Source of the DNA: Clostridia bacterium
Lineage (GTDB): Bacteria > Bacillota > Clostridia > Peptostreptococcales > JAAYPU01
Direction of reading: 5' to 3'
DNA: 35,941 nucleotides
Assembly (NCBI GenBank): GCA_016278615.1
Contig: JADQBM010000076.1
Coordinates: 1 to 35,941 of the forward strand
Every line of letters starts with the position of its first letter. Position 1 is the first letter of the stretch. Both the position numbers and the translations under genes were made by a program. Positions 25,190 to 33,876 of the stretch are shown here, piece by piece. Under the pieces are notes generated by a model. It was not told where the DNA came from, ran no database searches, and worked only from the letters and a program-made list of their open reading frames with translations.

Positions 25190-25215
25190 ACCGTATACCG
25201 TATACGGTGTACGGT
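25190..25215. promoter_or_regulatory. 26-bp palindromic operator with GTATAC core
   Basis: ACCGTATACCGTA followed by TACGGTGTACGGT: 12 of 13 positions are symmetric. The GTATAC element is typical of GntR/FCD operators. It begins just downstream of the -10 box (near +2), suited to repression by GntR regulator 1. Confidence 0.75.
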
Positions 25216-25223
25216 ATGCCATC

Positions 25224-25252
25224 ATAATATATTATTGCTGTCAATGTGTCAA
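25224..25252 (-). promoter_or_regulatory. Sigma-A promoter of the isomerase-racemase-GntR set
   Basis: TTGACA (25247-25252) and TATTAT (25224-25229) on the minus strand, 17 bases apart. The palindromic operator follows directly. The rest of the 316-base gap holds the TetR remnant and a terminator. Confidence 0.85.
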
Positions 25253-25301
25253 TATTAATAAAGATAATTCTGATATTATAAGGATCGTAAAAGATCAATA
25301 A

Positions 25302-25373
25302 TTAAAACAAGTGCTGCAGGAGGCACTTCCCAGAATGCTTAAAAGTTTTACAAATATAAAAACTGAAGAATAA
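25302..25373 (+). pseudogene. Second TetR C-terminal remnant
   Basis: Twenty-three codons and a stop (LKQVLQEALPRMLKSFTNIK, then TEE) closely resemble the end of the fragment at 21562-21741 (LKEVLQESLPRMLDSFTKIK). An in-frame stop precedes it, so only the tail is left. It is convergent with the intact dctP. Confidence 0.6.
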
Positions 25374-25402
25374 AATATAGGGCATTAGAATGCCCTATAT
25401 TT
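25373..25402. terminator. Bidirectional terminator after intact dctP
   Basis: Perfect 14-base arms (AAATATAGGGCATT and complement) with a 2-base centre and A/T-rich ends, 17 bases after the dctP stop. Confidence 0.85.
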
Positions 25403-25418
25403 ATAAGATTATATTTGA

Positions 25419-26459
25419 TTATTTGGATGCTTCATCAATAGCGGTTAACAATTTATCAACAATTTCGTCTCCAATGTCTTCACGAATCATGTCATATGCA
25501 GGTTTAGCTGCTTCTCTCATTTGTTGATGAGTTTCTTCAGGCAGGTCGATTACTTCAACACCATAATCTTCAAGATCTTTTCTAAATGAATCTCTTTTTT
25601 CACCAGCTAAGTCGTAAGTATATTGGTCCGCTTCGATCATAGCCTCGGTTATAGCAGTCTGATACTCTTCTGGCAGACCCTCAAAAATATCCTTATTCAT
25701 GATAACTGTTGCAAGGAACATGATGTGATTAGTATTGATTACATATTTTTGCTGTTCATGGATTTTGTTTGTATAAATAGTTTCATACATATTTTCCTGC
25801 GCATCGACAACGCCTTGCTGTAAAGCTATATACACCTCGCTCCATGCAAGGGGAGTCGGGTTAGCTCCAATCGATCTCCAATATTCCATGTGATATGGAT
25901 TTTCCATGGTTCTAATTTTCAATCCTTCAAAATCCTCAAATGATCTAATTTCTTTATTACTACTGGTTTGGCGAAAATCTTGAGGAACTATACTGATTAA
26001 TTTAAAGCCAGCAGCGTCATATTCTTTAGAAATGTCTGCTTTAAAAGGACCGGTCATAACTTCGTAAGCAACTTCTCTGCTTGGAAAAGTACTTGCCATA
26101 TCAAAAACAGCAAGAGTAGGAATAAAGTTTACTTGAGGAGCGGTGGTTTGACCAACCATTGCGACGTCACCCATTTGACAAGCTTCAAGCAACTCTCTAT
26201 CTGCACCTAATTGACTATTTGGATAAAGATCAATTGTTAGCTTACCATCCGTTTTTTCTGCAACAAGTTCTGCAAATTTTACCAATCCTTTGTGTGTAGA
26301 AGTTTCTTCACTGGTAGCAGTTCCTAACTGAAGATTCATTACTGGTAATCCTTCAGCCTCCGGTGCTTCTGCTTCTTCCTCTGGTGCCCCACCACATGCA
26401 GCAAGACTCAAGACCATCATACAAGCCAATAGCAAACTTAAAATTCTTCTCTTTTTCAT
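25419..26459 (-). CDS. dctP: TRAP transporter substrate-binding protein DctP
   Basis: Extracytoplasmic binding lipoprotein of a tripartite (TRAP) transporter, 346 residues. The signal peptide ends in a lipobox (LSLAAC, Cys22), followed by an acidic linker. The binding-protein fold includes GLKIRTMENPYHMEYWRSIG, whose Arg normally holds the substrate carboxylate, and LQQGVVDAQENM, the DctP signature. It is preceded by dctQ and dctM in the order Q-M-P. The 132-base gap after dctM contains hairpins. ATG 26459 has GGAGGG. The ligand is probably a carboxylate or sugar acid handled by the adjacent GntR-controlled enzymes. A truncated copy lies at 20750-21561. Confidence 0.95.
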   Translation of the reverse strand: MKKRRILSLLLACMMVLSLAACGGAPEEEAEAPEAEGLPVMNLQLGTATSEETSTHKGLVKFAELVAEKTDGKLTIDLYPNSQLGADRELLEACQMGDVAMVGQTTAPQVNFIPTLAVFDMASTFPSREVAYEVMTGPFKADISKEYDAAGFKLISIVPQDFRQTSSNKEIRSFEDFEGLKIRTMENPYHMEYWRSIGANPTPLAWSEVYIALQQGVVDAQENMYETIYTNKIHEQQKYVINTNHIMFLATVIMNKDIFEGLPEEYQTAITEAMIEADQYTYDLAGEKRDSFRKDLEDYGVEVIDLPEETHQQMREAAKPAYDMIREDIGDEIVDKLLTAIDEASK

Positions 26460-26548
26460 TTCTTTCCCTCCTAATTATATATTTATAATTTGGTTTGAAA
26501 AATCCTTAGAATTAGTTTTAAGGACTTTTCTATCTATTTTACAAGGAT

Positions 26549-26566
26549 TCCAACCAATGGGTTGGA
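26549..26566. repeat. Hairpin between dctM and dctP
   Basis: TCCAACC and GGTTGGA around a 4-base loop, 26 bases after the dctM stop. A second, imperfect stem (CCTTA...TAAGG) lies nearer dctP, around 26505-26525. No U-tract follows either. They could protect the dctP message or weaken read-through. Confidence 0.5.
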
Positions 26567-26591
26567 CTCCCGATAAACAGAGTTATTTTTC

Positions 26592-27878
26592 TTAAAGTAA
26601 AATCAGACTGACTGCCGGAACAAATGTAATAATCGCTAATGCAATAATAAATGCGAGAACAAATGGATAGGCCATTTTACCTACTGTAACAACCGGCGTA
26701 TCAATGAGTGGGCTCGCCACAAATAAATTCATTCCGAAAGGCGGTGTTACAAAACCTATAGCAAGATTCACTACCATGATAATCCCTAAATGTATTGGAT
26801 CTATTCCCATAGCAACAGCGATGGGCATTAAAATCGGAGATAGTATGATTATTGCTGGTCCTGTATCCATTACCATCCCCATAACTAAAAATACACCATT
26901 AAGTACCAGTAACAGCCCAATTTTTGTTGTGAAATTATCAGTGATGTAGTCTGCTAAAATCATGGGCACTCTCATCAACGTAAGAATACGTCCAAGAGCC
27001 ATTGCCATAGCTAATAAAATTGTAAGAGGCGCATACATTCTGACAGATTCAACAAAAATAGGTAGTAACCGTTTTACAGATATTGTTTTATAAATAAATA
27101 AACATATTAGCAAAGCATAGAAAACCGAAACAGTAGCAGCCTCTGTTGGCGTAACGATACCACTATAAATTCCTCCTAGAATAATTATTGGAGTAAGCAG
27201 CGCCCAAAAACTTTCTTTAAAAACTACTAAAAAACCTTTATCTTTTAATGCCTTATGATTGGCTTTAATCTTTTCCTTGTCCTCTCCTTTAACGCGACAA
27301 TATATATAGGCATATGTCATGAGACAAAGTGCAATAAGTATCCCTGGCAATATACCTGCAGTAAACATTGCCCCCACTGATACTCCAGTAGCTAAACCAT
27401 ATAAAATGAATGGAATGCTGGGAGGAATGATAACCCCAAGACCTCCAGCAGTTGCAACTAAAGCTGCACTAAACACCTTGTTATATCCCAATGATACTAG
27501 TATTGGAATGGTCATGGCACCGACAGCTGCTGTTGTTGCAGGGCCAGAACCCGAAATAGCACCATAAAACAAACATGTAATAATAACAGCTGAAGGCATT
27601 CCTGCTGTTCTGCTCCCTATAAAATAGGCGAAAACATCAAACAACTTCTTCGATATTCCTCCTCTTGCCATCAACGCTCCAGACAACATAAAAAGTGGAA
27701 TAGCAAGAATTGGGGTGTTATCAACGCCACTCACCATGTTTCTGATAACATAATCTATATTGGCGGGAAAATTATCAACGATGAAAGTCGGAGCGATACA
27801 CACGATTCCTATAACAACACTAATGGGAACCGTAATAAGTAATAAAACGACAGCAATTAATAAAACAATAGACAACAC
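26592..27878 (-). CDS. dctM: TRAP transporter large permease DctM
   Basis: Large membrane subunit (428 residues, about twelve helices) that moves the substrate using the sodium gradient. It shows family segments such as NTPILAIPLFMLSGALMARGG, FYGAISGSGPATTAAVGAMT, GLGVIIPPSIPFILYG and IGFVTPPFGMNLFV. It follows dctQ after 120 bases. The start at 27878 is GTG; the next codon, TTG, is also possible because the ribosome binding site AAGG is close. Confidence 0.96.
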   Translation of the reverse strand: MLSIVLLIAVVLLLITVPISVVIGIVCIAPTFIVDNFPANIDYVIRNMVSGVDNTPILAIPLFMLSGALMARGGISKKLFDVFAYFIGSRTAGMPSAVIITCLFYGAISGSGPATTAAVGAMTIPILVSLGYNKVFSAALVATAGGLGVIIPPSIPFILYGLATGVSVGAMFTAGILPGILIALCLMTYAYIYCRVKGEDKEKIKANHKALKDKGFLVVFKESFWALLTPIIILGGIYSGIVTPTEAATVSVFYALLICLFIYKTISVKRLLPIFVESVRMYAPLTILLAMAMALGRILTLMRVPMILADYITDNFTTKIGLLLVLNGVFLVMGMVMDTGPAIIILSPILMPIAVAMGIDPIHLGIIMVVNLAIGFVTPPFGMNLFVASPLIDTPVVTVGKMAYPFVLAFIIALAIITFVPAVSLILL

Positions 27879-27998
27879 GACACCTTCTTATGTTTTATTT
27901 AGGTTTTTCTATAGGAACACCTATAACCCATTAAGTCAAAATATAAAACTCTAATTTTGCATTTTCGTATTATACAGATTTTTATGAAATTTTTATTG

Positions 27999-28487
27999 CT
28001 ATACTGGCTTTTCTTCCCTAATTTCAGTAAGACTAATGATCAAACGTTGAATGCCGCGTATTACCGAAAGGGAGAAACCTATCAATCCCGATAAATAGAT
28101 ATAATGCATGGGCATACCCACTGCCGGACTTGTCTGCCCACTGGCATAGATATCCTTCACCACATTTACAGAATTAATAGCTAAATAGAAGAAAAATATA
28201 ATGACGATTAAATCTACAACTATATTTAAATAGTTGGTTATGTTTTTAGGCAGATAATGAAATAACACGTCAACTTTAAGTGATATCCCTCTTTTAATAC
28301 AATAACTCACACCTAAAAAAGTACTCCATATAAAACAATAACGTGTAAATTCTTCTGGCCAAGATAGCGATGCATTGAAAACATACCTCATAGTTATCTG
28401 AAGCATCATCGCACTGGCAATAAGAGCCAACAATACTACCATGATGTATTCTTCAAAATGTTCGTCTAGCCACTTAAGTAGTCGCAT
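27999..28487 (-). CDS. dctQ: TRAP transporter small permease DctQ
   Basis: Small membrane subunit (162 residues, four helices) that pairs with DctM. The first loop has the family pattern YVFNASLSWPEEFTRYCFIW and the second YCIKRGISLKVDVL. It begins the dctQMP unit. ATG 28487 has GGAGG. No convincing promoter is visible in the 359 bases upstream, so it may be transcribed from the creatininase-side operon. Confidence 0.93.
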   Translation of the reverse strand: MRLLKWLDEHFEEYIMVVLLALIASAMMLQITMRYVFNASLSWPEEFTRYCFIWSTFLGVSYCIKRGISLKVDVLFHYLPKNITNYLNIVVDLIVIIFFFYLAINSVNVVKDIYASGQTSPAVGMPMHYIYLSGLIGFSLSVIRGIQRLIISLTEIREEKPV

Positions 28488-28723
28488 TTAAAATACCTCC
28501 ACTCAAAATTATTCATTCCGCTCTGCCTACAAAAAACTACATCTATCTTTTTATTAGGTTCAGACTGCTTTTCTTGCATGCATCAATTTCACAAATATTC
28601 AAACAATAATGAATATGAATTTCTTATTGGACTATTAAAATCTTCATATTAGATTAGATTTTAACATCTTAATAATTGAATTGATTTAATAACAAAGAAT
28701 TTAATTTATTAGTAATAGATGGC

Positions 28724-28846
28724 TTAGAAGCCGACACCTGTACTTTCACTTTTAATGATTTGTTTAGAATCTATTAATAATTCTTGTGCTGCATCGACTT
28801 TTTTTCGCCTATCTATTGAGGGGGAAAACAAATATGATTTAAATGC
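28724..28846 (-). other. In-frame open extension after the creatininase-family stop codon
   Basis: After the TAA of the creatininase-family gene, the same frame stays open for 40 sense codons and ends at TAA 28724-28726. The translation is coding-like (…KKVDAAQELLIDSKQIIKSE…). It may be a stretch cut off by a stop mutation, or chance. The rest of the 359-base gap (28488-28723) is AT-rich, with only a weak 7-base inverted repeat at 28595-28616. Confidence 0.35.
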
Positions 28847-29812
28847 TTATGTTGGCCAGCCTAAAGTGTAGATATGTTTACCGCCGTTTAAGGGACCTTT
28901 TAGTAGAGCTTCTATCTCTTTTTTATCTCTTTGAGACATTAACTCAGCATCGGGCAGAACACCTACAGGGAATTTTTCCAAAAGGTCACCCATAAGTTTT
29001 TCCATGTAATCACATACTTTTTCTATAGATTCATATGCCTTTTCAGCTTTTGCAAGAGTAGCATTCCCTAAAACACCTTCAGGAAAAGTTACACACTCTA
29101 TACCGCAATTGCCCACCTGACAATGACCAGGGATTGGGTGACCGTATATGTCCCCTCCGCGATCTACGTGCCCAGGTGGTAGAAATCCCTTAACACTTGT
29201 ATTTTCTGCATATTCCATATCACATAGTTCTGGAAAAAGAGCAAGGGAAATGGATGTTTCAGCCTCATCTGCATGTTGAAATGGCGTTTCATATGGACCA
29301 CCATGTGCCTTGTCCATAAGGGTCTGCCCCATAATACGAGGAAGATCAAGAAAATAAAGGATTGCAGGAACTTGATATTTTTTACCCCACTCTTGAAGAG
29401 CAGAAGGAATTATATATTCCTGGCCATGCATACTGATAAATATTTGTTTACGAAAACCAGTATTCCAAAAACCTGTAATAATCGCTCGTAAATAATCCGA
29501 AAACACACTATCAGGCAAGGGAATCGTTCCCGGCTGTCCTATATGGTGAAAAGGATGGGACCCATACCAGACAGGTTCAGCTACTGTACATCCAGTCTTT
29601 TCAGCTACCATCTCTGCAATACGTGTAACAATAAAGGTATCCTCACCTATGGGACCAGCATTACCATGATTTTCTGTTGAACCTACTGGAATAATAATGA
29701 CATCATTTTCCTTTAAGCGTTGTTCAATATCTCGTTTATTCATAGTTTGAAAATAAATCTTAGTTGGATCTTCCATATGTCCACCTTTTGGTGGTATGTT
29801 CCATTTGCTCAT
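28847..29812 (-). CDS. Creatininase-family amidohydrolase
   Basis: Metal-dependent amidohydrolase-type protein of 321 residues. IIIPVGSTENHG (39-50) gives the first metal ligands (Glu47, His49), GEDTF the Asp (58), ISMHGQ the central His, and HADEAETS the conserved late Glu motif. The family includes creatinine amidohydrolase and enzymes opening cyclic amides or formamides. At 321 residues it is longer than typical creatininases (about 250-265). It starts 14 bases after the cupin gene at ATG 29812 with AAGGAGG. It is the last gene of the RraA-Ldh-AOR operon, suggesting that the pathway substrate contains an amide. Confidence 0.85.
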   Translation of the reverse strand: MSKWNIPPKGGHMEDPTKIYFQTMNKRDIEQRLKENDVIIIPVGSTENHGNAGPIGEDTFIVTRIAEMVAEKTGCTVAEPVWYGSHPFHHIGQPGTIPLPDSVFSDYLRAIITGFWNTGFRKQIFISMHGQEYIIPSALQEWGKKYQVPAILYFLDLPRIMGQTLMDKAHGGPYETPFQHADEAETSISLALFPELCDMEYAENTSVKGFLPPGHVDRGGDIYGHPIPGHCQVGNCGIECVTFPEGVLGNATLAKAEKAYESIEKVCDYMEKLMGDLLEKFPVGVLPDAELMSQRDKKEIEALLKGPLNGGKHIYTLGWPT

Positions 29813-29826
29813 TGTACTTCCTCCTT

Positions 29827-30186
29827 CTATTTTCTATGCCCATCTAATTGTGGGGAATATATCCAAATAAATTTTAATGGTATTTTTCCAGTATTTACGA
29901 TTGAGTGTGTGGCTCCCGGAGGATTATACACACAGATGCCTGGCTTCAATACAATTTCTTGATCTTCAGTAATAAATTTTCCTTCACCTTCTAAAAAATA
30001 CATGACTTCTTCTTCTTTTTCATGTTTATGTTCAGGTACGCATCCACCAACATGAGTTACATTAACGCCCATGGCTAAGTTTTGGGCCCCTACTGTTTTT
30101 TCTGAAACTAAAATCCAAGATGTTCTTGGAGGTTGACGCGTTTCACCATCAACATTATTAATATCAACTACTTTTAATCCTGACAT
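29827..30186 (-). CDS. Small cupin-domain protein
   Basis: Single-domain cupin of 119 residues. The metal-site motif is visible in VPEHKHEKEEEVMYFLEGEG (His, His, Glu) and the second motif in YNPPGATHSIVNTG (His). Such proteins act as small isomerases, dioxygenases or sugar/acid-binding proteins. It is encoded between the aldehyde oxidoreductase and creatininase-family genes and is probably an auxiliary enzyme of that pathway. The ATG has AAGGAG. Confidence 0.88.
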   Translation of the reverse strand: MSGLKVVDINNVDGETRQPPRTSWILVSEKTVGAQNLAMGVNVTHVGGCVPEHKHEKEEEVMYFLEGEGKFITEDQEIVLKPGICVYNPPGATHSIVNTGKIPLKFIWIYSPQLDGHRK

Positions 30187-30254
30187 AATGACACACTCCT
30201 TGTTATTAATTATAGATTATATTTTTTTAATAAATGGTAAAATAACATAACATT

Positions 30255-31994
30255 TTAGAAGGAATCGGTTCTTACTTCTACGGACCATATTCGTTCTAAT
30301 TCTTCCTGTGGGATGTCAAACACGGTGTTATTTGGAGGCAAAGGTTCCTCGGTCATAAACTCTGGAATTCTTTTATACTTTTCTGAAACACCAGCAGCTT
30401 CATTGAACGCTCTTTCAGTTTCAAGGACATCTGCACCCATATATTTAATTTCACCCAATGTGAAATCCCAACCATGTCTTGCTTTATATAAATTGGTAAG
30501 CAATTCGGGAGATTTTACAAAAGCTGGCCTGATAAACAAACATACACCCATGGAATCTAAAATAGCTGCTCGCACTTGTAGCTGTCGAGAATTATTAACC
30601 TGATTTTCCAACCCAAGAGGATTGTTTGTCTTAAGGGTTTCAAAAGCATTTCCTGCTGTGTGATCAGCACCCATTGGGGAAGTGATATAGGTTACCCCAT
30701 TACCTTTTAATGCACGGGGATCATATGCAGGCATGGCCTGACCTTTTGCTACCGGTACACGCCTGTTGCCAAAAGCTTGCCCTGTGAATGCGGCTCCGTT
30801 TCCTATAATTCTTCCTAAATATGTCCCTTGACCCACTTGACGAATCATATCTTTTGCAGCTTCAGCATCTCCGAAGTTAGCAACGCCTGAATCCATAGCG
30901 ACGCCAATTGCTGCGCCACATTCAATAGCATCAAGTCCAACTTGATTACAGAGATGATTTAATTCACCAATGTCATCAATATCTCCAATCCCACAATTAG
31001 GACCTAACAAAGATAAATTCTCATATTGCAAAGAAGCCACCCTTTTTTTGCCTTCTTTATCTGGCATTATGTTGCTACATTGGATGGTACAGCCTGGTAC
31101 GCATGGTGTTCCCGATTTCCCTACCCCACCACGTTTTTGAACCATTTCAGCAAAATCCGGTCCTGTTAATCCAGAAACATCTTCAAACTGACCTGAACTA
31201 AAGTTTCTTGTTGGAAATATTCCAACTTGGTTTGCCATTTCCAAGATATCAAGTGTTCCATATTTCTTGCGATTTATGCTTTTGGGATTCTCAAAAAGTG
31301 TCTTCGTTATTTTCATTACTGTATCTTTCAATAATTCAGCATCAAAATAATCAGGTATATAGGTCGCTCCCGCATCATCTATTACAATCGCTTTAATGCC
31401 TTTAGAACCCATAACCGCGCCTAAACCACCGCGACCTGCATAACGAACTTGCAAGCCTTTATCATCGATTGATGCGATACCAGCACCATGCATTTTAAAC
31501 TCACCGGCTGGTCCAATACAAATAAGTCCTGTCTTTTCACCAAACTGTTTTCTTAGTGCCAGAAAAGTCTCATCTACTAACATCCCTTTTAGTTCTGGTG
31601 TCTCTATAATTGAAATTCTATCCTTAGTAACATGTAATACTCTTGTCATGATTTTATTTCTTTCAGGTATATCTTCAAGTATTAATGCTTTGATTCCAAG
31701 TTTTGATAGCCTCTTTCCTGCAAAGCCACCTACATTGCTTTCCTTGGCACCACCAGTTAGTGGGCTTTTCCCGCCAAATGATAGTTGCCCTGTGGTGGTT
31801 AAGCTGGTATCCGCAAAAAGACCATTGGCTAAAATTAATTTATTGTGTTTGCCAAGAGGCTCACATGTTGGAGGTACTTCATTGATTAAAGTTTTAGCAA
31901 TGAAGTGTCTTCCACCCCATACAGCTTGTTCTTCAGTAGGTTTTGTATAGGTTACCTCACCTGTTTGAGTATTGACTCTTACTATTTTATCCAT
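30255..31994 (-). CDS. Tungsten-containing aldehyde:ferredoxin oxidoreductase family protein
   Basis: Predicted cytosolic tungstopterin/4Fe-4S enzyme of 579 residues, oxidising an aldehyde to an acid with ferredoxin (or the reverse). The N-terminal pterin-binding domain shows LTGGAKESNVGGFAGKRLSK (79-98) and RYAGRGGLGAVMGSKG (184-199). The cluster ligands are Cys298, Cys302 and Cys306 (CVPGCTIQC) with Cys485 in DSMGVCLF near the active site. It is complete and slightly short for the family (about 605). A MoaD-like protein is encoded in the same region. The operon sits under a GntR operator, and the gene starts 2 bases after the Ldh-type gene. Confidence 0.93.
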   Translation of the reverse strand: MDKIVRVNTQTGEVTYTKPTEEQAVWGGRHFIAKTLINEVPPTCEPLGKHNKLILANGLFADTSLTTTGQLSFGGKSPLTGGAKESNVGGFAGKRLSKLGIKALILEDIPERNKIMTRVLHVTKDRISIIETPELKGMLVDETFLALRKQFGEKTGLICIGPAGEFKMHGAGIASIDDKGLQVRYAGRGGLGAVMGSKGIKAIVIDDAGATYIPDYFDAELLKDTVMKITKTLFENPKSINRKKYGTLDILEMANQVGIFPTRNFSSGQFEDVSGLTGPDFAEMVQKRGGVGKSGTPCVPGCTIQCSNIMPDKEGKKRVASLQYENLSLLGPNCGIGDIDDIGELNHLCNQVGLDAIECGAAIGVAMDSGVANFGDAEAAKDMIRQVGQGTYLGRIIGNGAAFTGQAFGNRRVPVAKGQAMPAYDPRALKGNGVTYITSPMGADHTAGNAFETLKTNNPLGLENQVNNSRQLQVRAAILDSMGVCLFIRPAFVKSPELLTNLYKARHGWDFTLGEIKYMGADVLETERAFNEAAGVSEKYKRIPEFMTEEPLPPNNTVFDIPQEELERIWSVEVRTDSF

Positions 31995-31996
31995 AA

Positions 31997-33040
31997 CTAT
32001 TCGCTCCCCAGTCTGATATTTGAATTCGCCTGAATAAGGATTTTATTGAGTGCCATTAACTGTTCCTCAGTCATATTGACTCCAACATCTTGACTTTCTT
32101 CTTCTTTTCGATACTCAATTTCCCCAGGCATTAATATTTCATGGAACCCTTGTGCTTTTTTAAGATTCTTAATAGAACCTGTATAGCCTGCCATAAGTTC
32201 TTTAAATTTATTTAATTCCATAAATCTGGAAATATCTATTACGATACAAGAAACGCCCGCACCAGTAGGTCCTTCCAGTGCGTGAAATGATTTAAGATTA
32301 GGTGCATAGGATGCGCCGGATAAAATACCCGAAAGTATGTCTACCGTCAATGCCAGGGCTGATCCTTTGGGCCCGCCCATAGGTAGAAGTGTTCCCTTTA
32401 ATGCTTCATTTGGATCTGTAGTTGAAAAGCCCTCTTCATCCAAGGCCCAATCCTTGGGAATATCGACGCCTTCACGCGCTGCCTTTCGTACTTTTCCTCG
32501 AGCTACGACACTTGAAGCCATATCAGCGTTAAAGCCTACGCCATCAGATGCAACAGAAATACCTATGGGATTTGTTCCCATAAATTGCTCTGCTCCACCA
32601 AAAGGTGCCATAGCAGGTGCCGCATTACCAGACATGATAGCAATCATACCTTGGTCAGCCGCCTTTTGTGTATAACACGCCAATGAACCTATATTATTTG
32701 TATTTCGTACCAGCACAATGCCAATACCATATTGTTTTGCTTTCTCAATGGCAAGTTCTACCGCCTCATTTGCTGCTACCATGCCAATGCCATCCATTCC
32801 GTCGATAATAGCAGTTGCCCCACTATCAGAAACTACTTTTGGAATAGTGGGTAATTCCAAAAGTCCGGCCTCCACTCTCATGGCCATTACTTTAAGTAAA
32901 TATGTACCATGAGTGGATACACCTCTCATATCCGCTTTAACAAGAATATTGGCAATTACTTCAGCATTATCAGAAGTCTCTCCCAAATATTTAAGAATAT
33001 CTATAGCGCCTTGTTTTAGTGTATTGACAGCTATTTTCAT
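31997..33040 (-). CDS. Ldh2-family malate/L-lactate/ureidoglycolate-type dehydrogenase
   Basis: NAD(P)-dependent 2-hydroxyacid dehydrogenase of the type-2 malate/lactate family (relatives: ComC sulfolactate, AllD ureidoglycolate, YlbC/MdH), 347 residues from ATG 33040. The start is chosen because GGGGG lies 8 bases upstream; an ATG at 33055 lacks a site. Motifs are ADMRGVSTHGTY with the catalytic His (44), VRNTNNIG, GTNPIGISV and PMGGPKGSALAL. It probably oxidises the hydroxyacid intermediate of the pathway to the ketoacid cleaved by the RraA-type aldolase encoded just upstream. Confidence 0.9.
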   Translation of the reverse strand: MKIAVNTLKQGAIDILKYLGETSDNAEVIANILVKADMRGVSTHGTYLLKVMAMRVEAGLLELPTIPKVVSDSGATAIIDGMDGIGMVAANEAVELAIEKAKQYGIGIVLVRNTNNIGSLACYTQKAADQGMIAIMSGNAAPAMAPFGGAEQFMGTNPIGISVASDGVGFNADMASSVVARGKVRKAAREGVDIPKDWALDEEGFSTTDPNEALKGTLLPMGGPKGSALALTVDILSGILSGASYAPNLKSFHALEGPTGAGVSCIVIDISRFMELNKFKELMAGYTGSIKNLKKAQGFHEILMPGEIEYRKEEESQDVGVNMTEEQLMALNKILIQANSNIRLGSE

Positions 33041-33080
33041 TGAAATTACCCCCATTTATCAGTACTTCTTGTGTTAATTA

Positions 33081-33752
33081 TTATTCTTCTTTTAGTCCTA
33101 ACTTTTCAAATATTGGCCCAAATTTATTAAAATCAACACTGGAAACACCGGATTTAAGGATCTTTGCTTTATCAATTTCTTTGTTGTCACGCTCAACAGA
33201 TTTTTTGAATATTTCTTCACAATCTTCTCTTTTCACAACTACCATGCCATCGTCATCTCCCAGGATAAGATCACCAGGTTCAATCATTATGCCACCAAAT
33301 ACAGTTGGATAATTTATAAGCCCTAAGGTCCCTTTTACAGTCCCTCTTATGGCAGTCCCTCTACAAAAAACTGGAAACTTCATTTCAATTATTTCGTTTG
33401 AATCACGGACGCACCCATCAATTGCAAGTCCACCAAGATCTTTGGCCATAGCAGAAATGGCCATTAACCCTCCAAAATATCCATATTCGTATCCCCCTGC
33501 TGTTGTTGCAACGATCACATCACCGGGTTGTGCTATCTCAAGGGCTTTATGAAGCATCATATTATCACCAGGCATACATTGAACGGTTAAAGCTGGTCCA
33601 CAGATTTTAATACCTCTTCCAAGAGGTTTAATGGCATAACTTACCGCACCCTTTTTCCCTGAAGCCTCATGCACTGTTGCTGAAGACAAATCATAAAACG
33701 CCTTTACCATATCAATTGATGGTCTTTCTATATTCTTTCTTACATGTATCAT
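33081..33752 (-). CDS. RraA-family aldolase/decarboxylase-like protein
   Basis: First gene of the operon, 223 residues. The family includes 4-hydroxy-4-methyl-2-oxoglutarate and 4-carboxy-4-hydroxy-2-oxoadipate aldolases that yield pyruvate, and RNase E inhibitor RraA. The aldolase Arg-Asp pair is seen in IDGCVRDSNEI (Arg116, Asp117), with GDNMMLHKAL and PGDLILGDDDGMVVV as other family landmarks. In a catabolic operon in a clostridium the aldolase role is favoured. ATG 33752 has GGGAGG. A GntR operator and promoter lie just upstream. Confidence 0.88.
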   Translation of the reverse strand: MIHVRKNIERPSIDMVKAFYDLSSATVHEASGKKGAVSYAIKPLGRGIKICGPALTVQCMPGDNMMLHKALEIAQPGDVIVATTAGGYEYGYFGGLMAISAMAKDLGGLAIDGCVRDSNEIIEMKFPVFCRGTAIRGTVKGTLGLINYPTVFGGIMIEPGDLILGDDDGMVVVKREDCEEIFKKSVERDNKEIDKAKILKSGVSSVDFNKFGPIFEKLGLKEE

Positions 33753-33794
33753 TTTGAAAATTCCTCCCTTTAATTACTCCAGTATATTCAATTT

Positions 33795-33843
33795 AATATC
33801 ACCGATATATCAGTTATATTAAAAATAATTGAGCGTATGTCAT
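33795..33843 (-). promoter_or_regulatory. Promoter and GntR-2 operator of the RraA-Ldh-AOR operon
   Basis: Operator AATATCACCGATATATCAGT at 33795-33814 matches the one before GntR gene 2 at 19 of 20 positions. On the minus strand it is preceded by ATGACA (33838-33843), 17 bases, AATATA (33815-33820), a weaker promoter than that of the regulator gene. Confidence 0.7.
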
Positions 33844-33876
33844 TTTTTAATTAATCCTGTATTAATTAATATTAAA

